Source: Flavobacteriales bacterium UBA958 (lineage in GTDB: Bacteria > Bacteroidota > Bacteroidia > Flavobacteriales_D > Crocinitomicaceae). From it: 27,403 bases of DNA. The stretch covers positions 1 to 27,403 of the forward strand of contig DBCM01000085.1 in assembly GCA_002293045.1 (NCBI GenBank), given 5' to 3'. The notes under the pieces are model-generated. The model made no database searches. It was not told the DNA's origin and saw only the letters and a list, made by a program, of their open reading frames with translations. Position numbers and translations under genes: made by a program. Positions 1-6,564 of this stretch are shown here, piece after piece (position 1 is the first letter of the stretch; every line of letters starts with the position of its first letter).

Positions 1-92
1 GATCTAGAAATGGTATGCCTGCAAAAGGATTCAAAACTAGATCCAAAACAAAGTATTCGAATAAGTTCATTATAGAAAGAAGAAAAAAATAA
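1..92 (+). CDS. rplB: 50S ribosomal protein L2 (uL2), 3' end only
   Basis: The first 92 bases read in one frame (codons from position 3) to a TAA at 90-92 and give 29 residues ending NKFIIERRKK. This basic tail, with KTRSKTKYSNKFII before it, is the usual C-terminus of L2, which sits next to the peptidyl transferase centre of the 50S subunit. The rest of the gene lies left of the window. It lies 6 bases before rpsS, as expected in the S10 operon. The call is firm from tail sequence plus position, though only a tenth of the protein is visible. Confidence 0.93.
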   Translation, partial: SRNGMPAKGFKTRSKTKYSNKFIIERRKK

Positions 93-98
93 CGTAGT

Positions 99-377
99 AT
101 GAGTCGTTCATTAAAAAAGCCGCCTTTTGTTCACTACAAATTGATGAAACGAGTGGATGATGCCCAAGCTTCAAACAGCAAGGCAGTAATCAAAACTTGG
201 TCGCGTGCGTCAACAATTACCCCGGATTTCGTTGGTTTAACCTTCGCAGTTCATAACGGTCACAAGTTCATCCCTGTATTTGTTACAGAGAATATGGTAG
301 GTCACAAATTGGGTGAATTCTCTCCAACGAGAATTTTCCGAGGGCATGCCGGAAATAAAAAAGATAAAAAACGATAA
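99..377 (+). CDS. rpsS: 30S ribosomal protein S19 (uS19)
   Basis: A 92-residue protein of normal S19 length. It starts MSRSLKKPPFV and contains the family signatures AVHNGHKFIPVFVTENMVGHKLGEF (residues about 49-74, quoted here only as the core GHKFIPVFVTE) and a basic end KKDKKR. S19 sits in the head of the 30S subunit, binding 16S rRNA together with S13 near the A site. It follows rplB by 6 bases and precedes rplV by 15, the conserved S10-operon order. The leader has no Shine-Dalgarno sequence, only A/T-rich bases, as in most genes here. Confidence 0.98.
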   Translation: MSRSLKKPPFVHYKLMKRVDDAQASNSKAVIKTWSRASTITPDFVGLTFAVHNGHKFIPVFVTENMVGHKLGEFSPTRIFRGHAGNKKDKKR

Positions 378-392
378 GATAAATTTTAAGTC

Positions 393-791
393 ATGGGTGC
401 TAGAAAAAGACTAAGGGCTGAGAAGTTGAAAGACGAGAAAAAGCAAATTGCCGTTGCGCAGTTGAATGATTCGAAGATTTCTCCCCGTAAAATGAGAATG
501 GTTGCTGATTTAATTCGCGGAGTTGAAGTGAATAAGGCACTAAATATTTTAAGCCATAACTCCAAGTTTGCAGCAGTAGATTTAGCGAAGCTTTTGCGCT
601 CCGCAATCTCCAACTGGGAACAAAAAAATGAAGGTAAAGACCTAAGTGAGGAGAAAGTGGTTGTTAAATCAATCGAAGTTGCCGGAGGAGCGATGCTGAA
701 AAGAATTCAACCAGCACCACAAGGACGTGCACACAGAATTAGAAAAAGATCAAATCATGTTACAATCATCGTTGATGGTGTAAATTCTTAA
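393..791 (+). CDS. rplV: 50S ribosomal protein L22 (uL22)
   Basis: A 132-residue protein, somewhat longer than the 110 residues of E. coli L22, with a charged N-terminal extension of about 20 residues (MGARKRLRAEKLKDEKKQ). The core has SPRKMRMVADLIRG and the conserved C-terminal part GRAHRIRKRSNHVTIIV. In the family the long beta-hairpin before that segment reaches into the peptide exit tunnel and is a site of macrolide-resistance mutations. The ATG at 393 is chosen because it is the first in frame after the rpsS stop. It lies 4 bases upstream of rpsC. Confidence 0.97.
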   Translation: MGARKRLRAEKLKDEKKQIAVAQLNDSKISPRKMRMVADLIRGVEVNKALNILSHNSKFAAVDLAKLLRSAISNWEQKNEGKDLSEEKVVVKSIEVAGGAMLKRIQPAPQGRAHRIRKRSNHVTIIVDGVNS

Positions 792-795
792 GAAT

Positions 796-1512
796 ATGGG
801 ACAAAAGACAAATCCAATAGGTAATCGATTAGGCTACATCCACGGATGGGAATCTAACTGGTATGGTGGTAGAAACTACAAAGATAAAATCGTTGAAGAC
901 GATCAAATCAGAAAGTATATTAATGCGCGTTTGGCAAAGGCAAGTATTGCTAAGATCATCATCGAACGCACATTGAAATTGGTTACTGTAACCATCAATA
1001 CCGCTCGTCCAGGTGTAATCATTGGTAAAGGAGGACAAGAAGTAGACAAGTTAAAAGAAGAGCTAAAAAAACTTACGAAGAAAGAGATTCAAATCAACAT
1101 CTTCGAGGTTAAGCGCCCTGAACTTGATGCGCGATTGGTCGCTGATGCGGTGGCACGTCAATTGGAAGCGCGTATTTCGTTTCGTAGAGCCATTAAAATG
1201 GCTATTGCAGGAACCATGCGCTTAGGAGCTGAAGGAATTAAAATCAAAATTTCCGGACGATTGAATGGTGCTGAAATGGCGCGTTCAGAAATGTACAAAG
1301 ACGGAAGAACACCGTTGCATACGTTCAGAGCAGACATCGACTATGCATTGTCTGAAGCACACACCACCTATGGTCGCTTGGGAATTAAAGTATGGATTTG
1401 TAGAGGAGAAGTTTATGGAAAACGTGATCTTTCTCCGAATGTAGGAATGTCCTCAGCGAATGCAAACACAGGAGGTGGCGGTTCAGCTGCACCTAAAAGA
1501 AAGAAAAAGTAA
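796..1512 (+). CDS. rpsC: 30S ribosomal protein S3 (uS3)
   Basis: A 238-residue S3, of ordinary length. The N-terminus MGQKTNPIGNRLG is typical; a type-2 KH domain carries the RNA-binding loop GKGG at residues 77-80 (context PGVIIGKGGQEV). The C-terminal domain includes RAIKMAIAGTMRLGAEGIK and ends near YGKRDLSPN. S3 lines the mRNA entry channel of the 30S subunit with S4 and S5. The last 25 residues are a low-complexity tail with four glycines in a row, then SAAPKRKKK, which looks like a flexible linker ending in a basic patch. It follows rplV by 4 bases. Confidence 0.98.
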   Translation: MGQKTNPIGNRLGYIHGWESNWYGGRNYKDKIVEDDQIRKYINARLAKASIAKIIIERTLKLVTVTINTARPGVIIGKGGQEVDKLKEELKKLTKKEIQINIFEVKRPELDARLVADAVARQLEARISFRRAIKMAIAGTMRLGAEGIKIKISGRLNGAEMARSEMYKDGRTPLHTFRADIDYALSEAHTTYGRLGIKVWICRGEVYGKRDLSPNVGMSSANANTGGGGSAAPKRKKK

Positions 1513-1533
1513 TACGCTTAAAAGAGTACTAAA

Positions 1534-1959
1534 ATGTTACAACCAAAAAGAACGAAGTTCAGAAGAGTACAGAAAGGAAGAAATCGAGGTTTAGCACAGC
1601 GTGGTTCATCGATTGCTTTTGGATCGTTTGGTCTAAAAACCTTAGAGCCAGGATGGATCACTTCACGTCAAATTGAAGCTTCTCGTATTGCGGTAACGCG
1701 TTACATGAAACGAGAAGGAAAAGTGTGGATTCGAATTTTCCCAGATAAACCGGTAACAGCGAAACCAGCTGAAGTACGGATGGGTAAAGGAAAGGGTGCA
1801 CTGAGTCATTGGGTTGCTGTAGTTAAACCAGGTCGAATTATGTTTGAAGCAGATGGTGTTTCTTATGAAATAGCCAAAGAAGCAATGCGACTTGCCGCTC
1901 AAAAGTTACCTGTAAAATGTAAGTTCGTGGTTCGTAATGACTTTGAAATACCTGCTTAA
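1534..1959 (+). CDS. rplP: 50S ribosomal protein L16 (uL16)
   Basis: A 141-residue protein starting MLQPKRTKFRRVQKGRNRG, the standard L16 N-terminus. VRMGKGKGALSHWVAVVKPG at residues 81-100 is the loop that approaches the A-site tRNA; Arg82 corresponds by alignment to the arginine that is hydroxylated in E. coli L16. The C-terminal helix AKEAMRLAAQKLPVKCKFV is also standard. L16 is a late-assembling protein of the 50S central region. It is placed between rpsC and rpmC in the S10 operon, with a 21-base gap before it. Confidence 0.98.
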   Translation: MLQPKRTKFRRVQKGRNRGLAQRGSSIAFGSFGLKTLEPGWITSRQIEASRIAVTRYMKREGKVWIRIFPDKPVTAKPAEVRMGKGKGALSHWVAVVKPGRIMFEADGVSYEIAKEAMRLAAQKLPVKCKFVVRNDFEIPA

Positions 1960-1968
1960 TATTAGAAG

Positions 1969-2172
1969 ATGAAGACACAAGATATATCAAAATTATCACA
2001 AGAAGAATTGAATCGCAAACTTGCAGAGTTGCAGAATCAAATGATTTCTTTGACCTTAACACACAAAACGGCTCCTATTGAGAACCCAATGAGAATTAAG
2101 AGTTTAAGAAAGACCATTGCCAGATTTAATACGGAATTAACCAAAAGAAACAGTGCTGTTGCAGCGCAATAA
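1969..2172 (+). CDS. rpmC: 50S ribosomal protein L29 (uL29)
   Basis: A 67-residue all-helical protein of normal L29 size. It begins MKTQDISKLSQEELNRKLAE and has the second-helix signature PMRIKSLRKTIARFNTELTK. L29 lies beside L23 at the exit of the peptide tunnel, a docking place for trigger factor and SRP in the family. The gene begins 9 bases after rplP; its stop is followed within 12 bases by the rpsQ start. The protein ends in a short Ala/Gln tail. Confidence 0.96.
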   Translation: MKTQDISKLSQEELNRKLAELQNQMISLTLTHKTAPIENPMRIKSLRKTIARFNTELTKRNSAVAAQ

Positions 2173-2184
2173 TTGATGCTTAAC

Positions 2185-2442
2185 ATGGAAAAGCGAAATT
2201 TAAGAAAAGAAAGAATCGGGATTGTAACCAGCGACAAAATGGACAAGTCTATTGTTGTTGCTGTGGAGCGAAAGAAAAAACACCCGAAATACGGAAAGTT
2301 CGTTAAAACGACTACAAAATTTGTAGCGCACGACGAAACGAACGACTGCCACACGGGCGACACAGTAAAGATTATGGAAACGCGTCCTTTGAGCAAATCA
2401 AAGAACTGGCGCTTAGTAGAAATTGTTGAAAGAGCGAAATAA
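2185..2442 (+). CDS. rpsQ: 30S ribosomal protein S17 (uS17)
   Basis: An 85-residue OB-fold protein. The start is placed at ATG 2185 (MEKRNLRKERIG), which is where Bacteroidota S17 sequences usually begin; a TTG at 2173 and an ATG at 2176 in the same frame would only add M-M-L-N or M-L-N. Signatures are GIVTSDKMDKSIVVAVERK and HPKYGKFV, then DTVKIMETRPLSKSKNWRLV near the end. S17 is a primary 16S rRNA binder of the 30S body. It ends the S10-operon portion, 8 bases before rplN. Confidence 0.96.
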   Translation: MEKRNLRKERIGIVTSDKMDKSIVVAVERKKKHPKYGKFVKTTTKFVAHDETNDCHTGDTVKIMETRPLSKSKNWRLVEIVERAK

Positions 2443-2450
2443 CCTGAGAG

Positions 2451-2819
2451 ATGATACAAACAGAATCAAGATTAGCAGTTGCGGATAATTCCGGTGCCAA
2501 AGAAGTGCTTTGCATAAGAGTGTTGGGCGGTACCCGCAGACGATACGCTTCCATCGGTGACAAAATAGTGGTTGCAGTGAAAAGTGCGATGCCTACCGGA
2601 GCTGTAAAAAAAGGATCCGTAGCTACTGCCGTGGTAGTGCGCACCAGAAAAGAAATCCGACGTCCCGACGGTTCTTACATTCGATTCGATGATAATGCAT
2701 GCGTAATTTTGAACCAAGCCGGTGAAATGCGTGGTACACGTATCTTTGGACCTGTTGCTCGAGAATTACGTGAGAATAATTATATGAAAATCGTTTCATT
2801 AGCACCAGAGGTGTTGTAA
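2451..2819 (+). CDS. rplN: 50S ribosomal protein L14 (uL14)
   Basis: A 122-residue protein of exact family length. It begins MIQTESRLAVADNSGAKEV, and contains GDKIVVAVKSAMPTG, then RTRKEIRRPDGSYIRFDDNA and GTRIFGPVARELR. L14 sits at the subunit interface (bridge B8) and in the family binds the silencing factor RsfS. It is the first gene of the classical spc operon, but there is no terminator or promoter-sized gap between rpsQ and this gene, so the S10 and spc parts are probably co-transcribed here. Confidence 0.98.
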   Translation: MIQTESRLAVADNSGAKEVLCIRVLGGTRRRYASIGDKIVVAVKSAMPTGAVKKGSVATAVVVRTRKEIRRPDGSYIRFDDNACVILNQAGEMRGTRIFGPVARELRENNYMKIVSLAPEVL

Positions 2820-2830
2820 TTTAAAGAGAT

Positions 2831-3148
2831 ATGCAATCGAAGTTAAAAATAAAAGTAGGAGACCTCGTAAAAGTCATCAGTGGCGACTCCAAAGGTCAAG
2901 AAGGTAAGATTACCTCAATTAATCGTATCAAAATGCGTGCAACCGTAGAAGGCGTTAACCTAGTGAAACGTCATACTAAGCCAAGCGCATCTAATCCACA
3001 GGGTGGTATTGAGGAAAAAGAAGGAACAATTCATATTTCCAATCTAATGTTAGTGGTTGCTGGTGTAGCATCACGGATAGGTAGAAAGGAAGATGATAAA
3101 GGTAAATTAGTACGTTTTTCAAAGAAATCAGGGGAGGTGATTAAATAA
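2831..3148 (+). CDS. rplX: 50S ribosomal protein L24 (uL24)
   Basis: A 105-residue protein. The N-terminal KOW motif spans about residues 7-33 (KIKVGDLVKVISGDSKGQEG), followed by VNLVKRHTKPS and the conserved GGIEEKEGTIHISNLML. L24 is one of the two proteins that start 50S assembly by binding domain I of 23S rRNA. Its TAA (3146-3148) shares its last A with the ATG of rplE, so translation of the two is coupled. The final codons, for GEVIK, also spell an extended Shine-Dalgarno sequence for rplE. Confidence 0.97.
   Translation: MQSKLKIKVGDLVKVISGDSKGQEGKITSINRIKMRATVEGVNLVKRHTKPSASNPQGGIEEKEGTIHISNLMLVVAGVASRIGRKEDDKGKLVRFSKKSGEVIK
3133..3147 (+). promoter_or_regulatory. Perfect Shine-Dalgarno sequence before rplE
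   Basis: GGAGGTGATT at 3133-3142 (GGAGGTGA ends at 3140) matches the full anti-Shine-Dalgarno complement and lies 7 bases before the rplE ATG at 3148. Every other ribosomal-protein gene in the window has an A/T-rich leader. The bases are also the last codons of rplX, so selection on L24 is an alternative explanation. Confidence 0.55.
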
Positions 3149-3699
3149 TGACTTACACACCACGACTTAAAGAGAAGTATCAAACTGTAATTATTAAGGA
3201 ATTAACTGAACAGTTTGGATATAAATCAAGCATGCGAGTGCCTAAATTGATCAAGATTGTATTGAGTCAAGGAATGGGTGACGCGGTTGCTGATAAAAAG
3301 TTAATCGAAAGCGCTGCAGCGGATTTATCGAGAATTGCTGGTCAAAAAGCGATAACGACAAATTCGAAAAAAGATATTTCGAATTTCAAACTCCGTAAAG
3401 GGATGCCAATCGGAACGAAAGTTACGCTTCGTGGAGATCGTATGTATGATTTCCTAGATCGTTTTCTTTCCGTTTCACTTCCTAGAACGCGAGACTTTAG
3501 AGGGATCAATCCAAAAGGATTTGATGGCCGTGGAAACTTTAATCTAGGGATAAAAGAACACATCATCTTTCCAGAAATCGATATCGATAAGGTAAACAAA
3601 ATTCTCGGAATGGATATTACGTTGGTAACAACAGCCGAGAGTGATGAAGAGGCAAAAGCATTGTTAGACGCATTTGGATTTCCATTTGTAAAAAAATAA
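3148..3699 (+). CDS. rplE: 50S ribosomal protein L5 (uL5)
   Basis: A 183-residue protein of normal length. The start is ATG 3148, overlapping the rplX stop by one base. Signatures are the 5S rRNA-contacting part with KIVLSQGMGDAV, then GQKAITTNSKKDISNFKLRK and GMPIGTKVTLRG, followed by RDFRGINPKGFDGRGNFNLG, and the C-terminal DEEAKALLDAFGFPF. L5 binds 5S rRNA with L18 in the central protuberance and touches the P-site tRNA. The leader carries the one strong Shine-Dalgarno sequence of the operon. Confidence 0.98.
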   Translation: MTYTPRLKEKYQTVIIKELTEQFGYKSSMRVPKLIKIVLSQGMGDAVADKKLIESAAADLSRIAGQKAITTNSKKDISNFKLRKGMPIGTKVTLRGDRMYDFLDRFLSVSLPRTRDFRGINPKGFDGRGNFNLGIKEHIIFPEIDIDKVNKILGMDITLVTTAESDEEAKALLDAFGFPFVKK

Positions 3700-3705
3700 T
3701 AGAAG

Positions 3706-4020
3706 ATGGCAAAAGAATCAATGAAAGCGCGTGAGCGCAAAAGAGAACGGATGGTGGCTCGATATGCAAATAAACGAGAGCAACTGACCAAAGTTTTGAA
3801 ATCAACTTCAACGAGTGAAGAGGTTATTAATCAAAAATGGGATGCAATGATGGCCCTTCAGAAAATACCTGCAAATTCAGCGAAAATTAGACTTCACAAC
3901 CGTTGCGGTTTAACCGGACGTCCTCGTGGTTACATGCGTCATTTTGGGATTTCAAGGGTAACGTTTAGAGAAATGGCCTTGGCTGGAAAAATCCCAGGAG
4001 TTCGTAAAGCTAGTTGGTAA
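3706..4020 (+). CDS. rpsN: 30S ribosomal protein S14 (uS14), zinc-free form
   Basis: A 104-residue protein with the S14 C-terminal half RLHNRCGLTGRPRGYMRHFG, then ISRVTFREMALAGKIPGVRK and the family end ASW. It is the form without the CxxC zinc ribbon: only one cysteine is present (in NRCGL). The usual Bacteroidota S14 is about 89 residues, so roughly 15 extra residues lie in the linker region around residues 30-47 (KVLKSTSTSEEVINQKWDAM). S14 sits in the 30S head next to S3 and S10. It begins 6 bases after rplE. Confidence 0.97.
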   Translation: MAKESMKARERKRERMVARYANKREQLTKVLKSTSTSEEVINQKWDAMMALQKIPANSAKIRLHNRCGLTGRPRGYMRHFGISRVTFREMALAGKIPGVRKASW

Positions 4021-4041
4021 TATTATAAAGTTTAAAAAGAA

Positions 4042-4440
4042 ATGACTACAGATCCAATCGCAGATTTTTTAACTCGTATCCGTAACGCAAGTGCAGCGGG
4101 GTTAAAAATGGTTGAAATTCCAAGTTCAAACACAAAGCGTGCAATGACACAGATTTTGTTTGATCAAGGATATATCCTGAACTATAAGTTTGAGGAAGAC
4201 AACAAACAAGGTACCATCAAAATTGCGTTGAAATATAACGTTTCCACGCGTATTCCTGCAATTACGAAGTTACAGCGAATTTCCAAGCCAGGATTACGAA
4301 AGTACGCAGGTTCAGAAGAACTTCCACGTGTATTGAACGGACTTGGTATCGCCATGATTTCTACGTCAAAAGGAGTGATTACCGACAAGGAAGCACGTAA
4401 ATTGAATGTGGGTGGTGAAGTATTGTGTTACGTATATTAA
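4042..4440 (+). CDS. rpsH: 30S ribosomal protein S8 (uS8)
   Basis: A 132-residue protein that starts MTTDPIADFLTRIRNA, the family hallmark, and ends with the C-terminal domain GIAMISTSKGVITDKEARKL and GGEVLCYVY. S8 is a primary binder of the 16S central domain; in E. coli it also represses the spc operon by binding its mRNA near rplE, but I did not find an obvious helix-21 mimic here. The upstream gap of 21 bases and the downstream gap of 10 hold no clear signal. Confidence 0.98.
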   Translation: MTTDPIADFLTRIRNASAAGLKMVEIPSSNTKRAMTQILFDQGYILNYKFEEDNKQGTIKIALKYNVSTRIPAITKLQRISKPGLRKYAGSEELPRVLNGLGIAMISTSKGVITDKEARKLNVGGEVLCYVY

Positions 4441-4450
4441 AAATTGAAAG

Positions 4451-5008
4451 ATGTCAAGAATTGGTAAATTACCCATCACAATCCCTGCAGGCGTAGAATA
4501 TAGCTTGAACGGAAACGTGGTTTCCATTAAAGGAAAAAAAGGGACTTTAACACAAGATATAGATTTGTCTAGTGTTTCATTGAGCTTAGAAGATAACGTC
4601 CTTACGATTACCCGCGCCAGCGAGTCTCCTAATCATCGGTCAAAACACGGGTTATATCGTGCTTTAATCCAAAACATGATTGTTGGGGTTACCGAAGGGT
4701 TTAAGAAACAAATGGAAGTTGTAGGTGTTGGATATCGTGCCAATGCGAACGGACAGTTGCTTGAATTAGCACTTGGTTTTTCTCACCAGATTGTTTTCGA
4801 GATTCCAAAAGAAGTCGTTTGTACAACGGTTACGGAAAAAGGAAAGGCTCCGGTAGTTAGTTTGGAGTCCCACGATAAACAGTTGTTGGGTGCAGTAGCT
4901 GCAAAAATCCGAAGCTTTAGAAAACCTGAACCATACAAAGGAAAAGGAATCAAGTTCGTTGGAGAAGAAATTAGAAGAAAGGCTGGTAAATCAGCAGGTA
5001 AAAAATAA
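4451..5008 (+). CDS. rplF: 50S ribosomal protein L6 (uL6)
   Basis: A 185-residue protein with the two repeated L6 folds. It begins MSRIGKLPITIPAGVEY; the hinge region holds VTEGFKKQMEVVGVGYRA and the second domain ends with the signature KPEPYKGKGIKFVGEEIRRK (about residues 158-177) and a basic tail. L6 binds 23S helix 97 near the sarcin-ricin loop, at the site used by translation factors. It lies 10 bases after rpsH and 11 before rplR, in canonical spc order. Confidence 0.98.
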   Translation: MSRIGKLPITIPAGVEYSLNGNVVSIKGKKGTLTQDIDLSSVSLSLEDNVLTITRASESPNHRSKHGLYRALIQNMIVGVTEGFKKQMEVVGVGYRANANGQLLELALGFSHQIVFEIPKEVVCTTVTEKGKAPVVSLESHDKQLLGAVAAKIRSFRKPEPYKGKGIKFVGEEIRRKAGKSAGKK

Positions 5009-5019
5009 TAGGTAACGAC

Positions 5020-5373
5020 ATGGCACTAAACAAAGTTTTAAGAAGAGCGAAAATCAAGCGTAGAATCAGAAAGAAAGTTTTTGGCACCTCTGCGATTCCA
5101 AGATTATCTGTATTTAGAAGTAACAAGCAGATCTATGCTCAGATTATCGATGATACAACAGGTAAAACACTTGCTTCAGCAGGATCGTTGAAGCATGAAG
5201 AAGCACAAAAAGCGGCTAAATTGGAACAAGCAGCAATGGTTGGAAAAATGATCGCAGAAAATGCTACTAAAGCAGGCATACAAGCAGTTGTGTTTGATCG
5301 AAATGGTTATTTATATCACGGAAGAGTGAAATCACTTGCTGATTCGGCTCGAGAAAGTGGACTTAAATTTTAA
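5020..5373 (+). CDS. rplR: 50S ribosomal protein L18 (uL18)
   Basis: A 117-residue protein. The basic N-terminus (ALNKVLRRAKIKRRIRKKVF) is followed by PRLSVFRSNKQIYAQIIDD and the C-terminal signature VVFDRNGYLYHGRVKSLADS, then ARESGLKF, all typical for L18. It binds 5S rRNA and helps dock it in the central protuberance with L5. The gene is spaced 11 bases from rplF and 5 from rpsE. Confidence 0.98.
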   Translation: MALNKVLRRAKIKRRIRKKVFGTSAIPRLSVFRSNKQIYAQIIDDTTGKTLASAGSLKHEEAQKAAKLEQAAMVGKMIAENATKAGIQAVVFDRNGYLYHGRVKSLADSARESGLKF

Positions 5374-5378
5374 TAAGA

Positions 5379-5900
5379 ATGAGTACGCAACAAAATTTAA
5401 ACAGAGTAAAATCGGCAGACATTGAGTTAAAAGATAAACTCGTTGCCGTAAACCGTGTAACAAAAGTAACCAAAGGGGGTAGAACGTTTAGTTTTTCTGC
5501 AATCGTTGTGGTTGGAGATGAAAACGGAGTGGTAGGTCATGGCCTTGGAAAAGCTAAAGAAGTAACTGAAGCAATTACTAAAGGAATTGACGACGCAAAG
5601 AAAAACCTGATTCGTGTTCCGATTCGTAAAGGAACCGTTCCTCATTCCCAAAAAGGTAAATACGGGGGTGCAGAGATTTTACTGAAGCCAGCCACAGATG
5701 GTACTGGGGTAATTGCAGGAGGTGCAATGCGTGCTGTCCTTGAGAGCGTTGGTGTTCACAATGTACTTGCGAAATCTCAAGGGTCATCAAATCCTCACAA
5801 TGTGGTTAAAGCTACCATGGATGCGCTTTCTAAAATGCGTGATGCATCAGCAGTGGCCCGTCAACGAGGAATTGATCTTGATAAAGTGTTTAACGGGTAA
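5379..5900 (+). CDS. rpsE: 30S ribosomal protein S5 (uS5)
   Basis: A 173-residue protein. The N-terminal double-stranded-RNA-binding fold includes VAVNRVTKVTKGGRTFSFSA and GLGKAKEVTEAITKG; the C-terminal domain has GTGVIAGGAMRAVLESVGVH and NPHNVVKATMDAL. S5 borders the mRNA entry site with S3 and S4 and influences decoding accuracy; spectinomycin-resistance changes in the family fall in the VTKGGR loop, which here looks wild type. It follows rplR by 5 bases and precedes rpmD by 10. Confidence 0.98.
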   Translation: MSTQQNLNRVKSADIELKDKLVAVNRVTKVTKGGRTFSFSAIVVVGDENGVVGHGLGKAKEVTEAITKGIDDAKKNLIRVPIRKGTVPHSQKGKYGGAEILLKPATDGTGVIAGGAMRAVLESVGVHNVLAKSQGSSNPHNVVKATMDALSKMRDASAVARQRGIDLDKVFNG

Positions 5901-5910
5901 TTTTCAAACA

Positions 5911-6087
5911 ATGAGTGTAATTAAAATCAAACAGGTAAGAAGTGCTATTAAGCGTCCAGCTGATCAAAAAGCTACCATTAAAGCACTAGGATTTAAACGC
6001 CTAAATCATGTGGTTGAAAAAGAAAGCACCCCACAGATTTTAGGTATGATAAATAAGGTAAAGCACCTTATTCAAATCGTTGATTAA
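5911..6087 (+). CDS. rpmD: 50S ribosomal protein L30 (uL30)
   Basis: A 58-residue protein, normal for bacterial L30. The start is ATG 5911 (MSVIKIKQVRSAIKRP); the same frame stays open upstream into rpsE, but that stretch is rpsE in another frame and does not resemble L30. The signature runs from KIKQVRSAIKRPADQKATIK through ALGFKRLNHVVE to a C-terminal helix and strand HLIQIVD. L30 is a small 50S surface protein missing from some bacterial groups. It lies between rpsE and rplO as usual. Confidence 0.96.
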   Translation: MSVIKIKQVRSAIKRPADQKATIKALGFKRLNHVVEKESTPQILGMINKVKHLIQIVD

Positions 6088-6105
6088 CAAGATAATAACT
6101 TAGAA

Positions 6106-6552
6106 ATGGGTTTACATAATTTAACGCCGGCCGCTGGATCGGTTAAAAGTGAGAAAAGAATTGGTAGAGGACAAGGTTCAGGCCGTGGTGGTACTTCAAC
6201 ACGTGGTCACAAAGGAGCAAAATCTCGTTCAGGATACTCGAAAAAAATAGGGTTCGAAGGGGGGCAAATGCCTTTGCAACGACGTGTACCTAAGTTCGGA
6301 TTTAAGAACATCAACCGAGTTGAGTATAAAGCGATCAATTTAGATTCATTACAAATGCTTGCGGAAACTAAAAGCATTACTGATTTTAACCTAGATACGT
6401 TCTTAGATAATGGATTGATTTCAGGGACGAAATTGGTTAAAATTTTAGGACGCGGTGAATTAAAGGTCGCTGTAAACGTAAGTGCGCATCATTTTTCTGC
6501 AACAGCAACTGCAGCGATTGAAGCAGCAGGAGGTAGCGTTACCAAAATCTGA
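6106..6552 (+). CDS. rplO: 50S ribosomal protein L15 (uL15)
   Basis: A 148-residue protein of ordinary length. The first 60 residues are the long glycine/arginine-rich extension that threads into 23S rRNA (LTPAAGSVKSEKRIGRGQGS, then HKGAKSRSGYSKKIGFEGGQ); the globular C-terminal domain ends HHFSATATAAIEAAGGSVTK. L15 takes part in late 50S assembly. It is separated from rpmD by 18 bases and from secY by 12, the normal spc-operon position. Confidence 0.98.
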   Translation: MGLHNLTPAAGSVKSEKRIGRGQGSGRGGTSTRGHKGAKSRSGYSKKIGFEGGQMPLQRRVPKFGFKNINRVEYKAINLDSLQMLAETKSITDFNLDTFLDNGLISGTKLVKILGRGELKVAVNVSAHHFSATATAAIEAAGGSVTKI

Positions 6553-6564
6553 TAATAAAGTAAC

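Noticed and set aside
5713..5910. Long version of rpmD
   Set aside because: L30 is 58 residues from ATG 5911; the upstream part is rpsE read out of frame.
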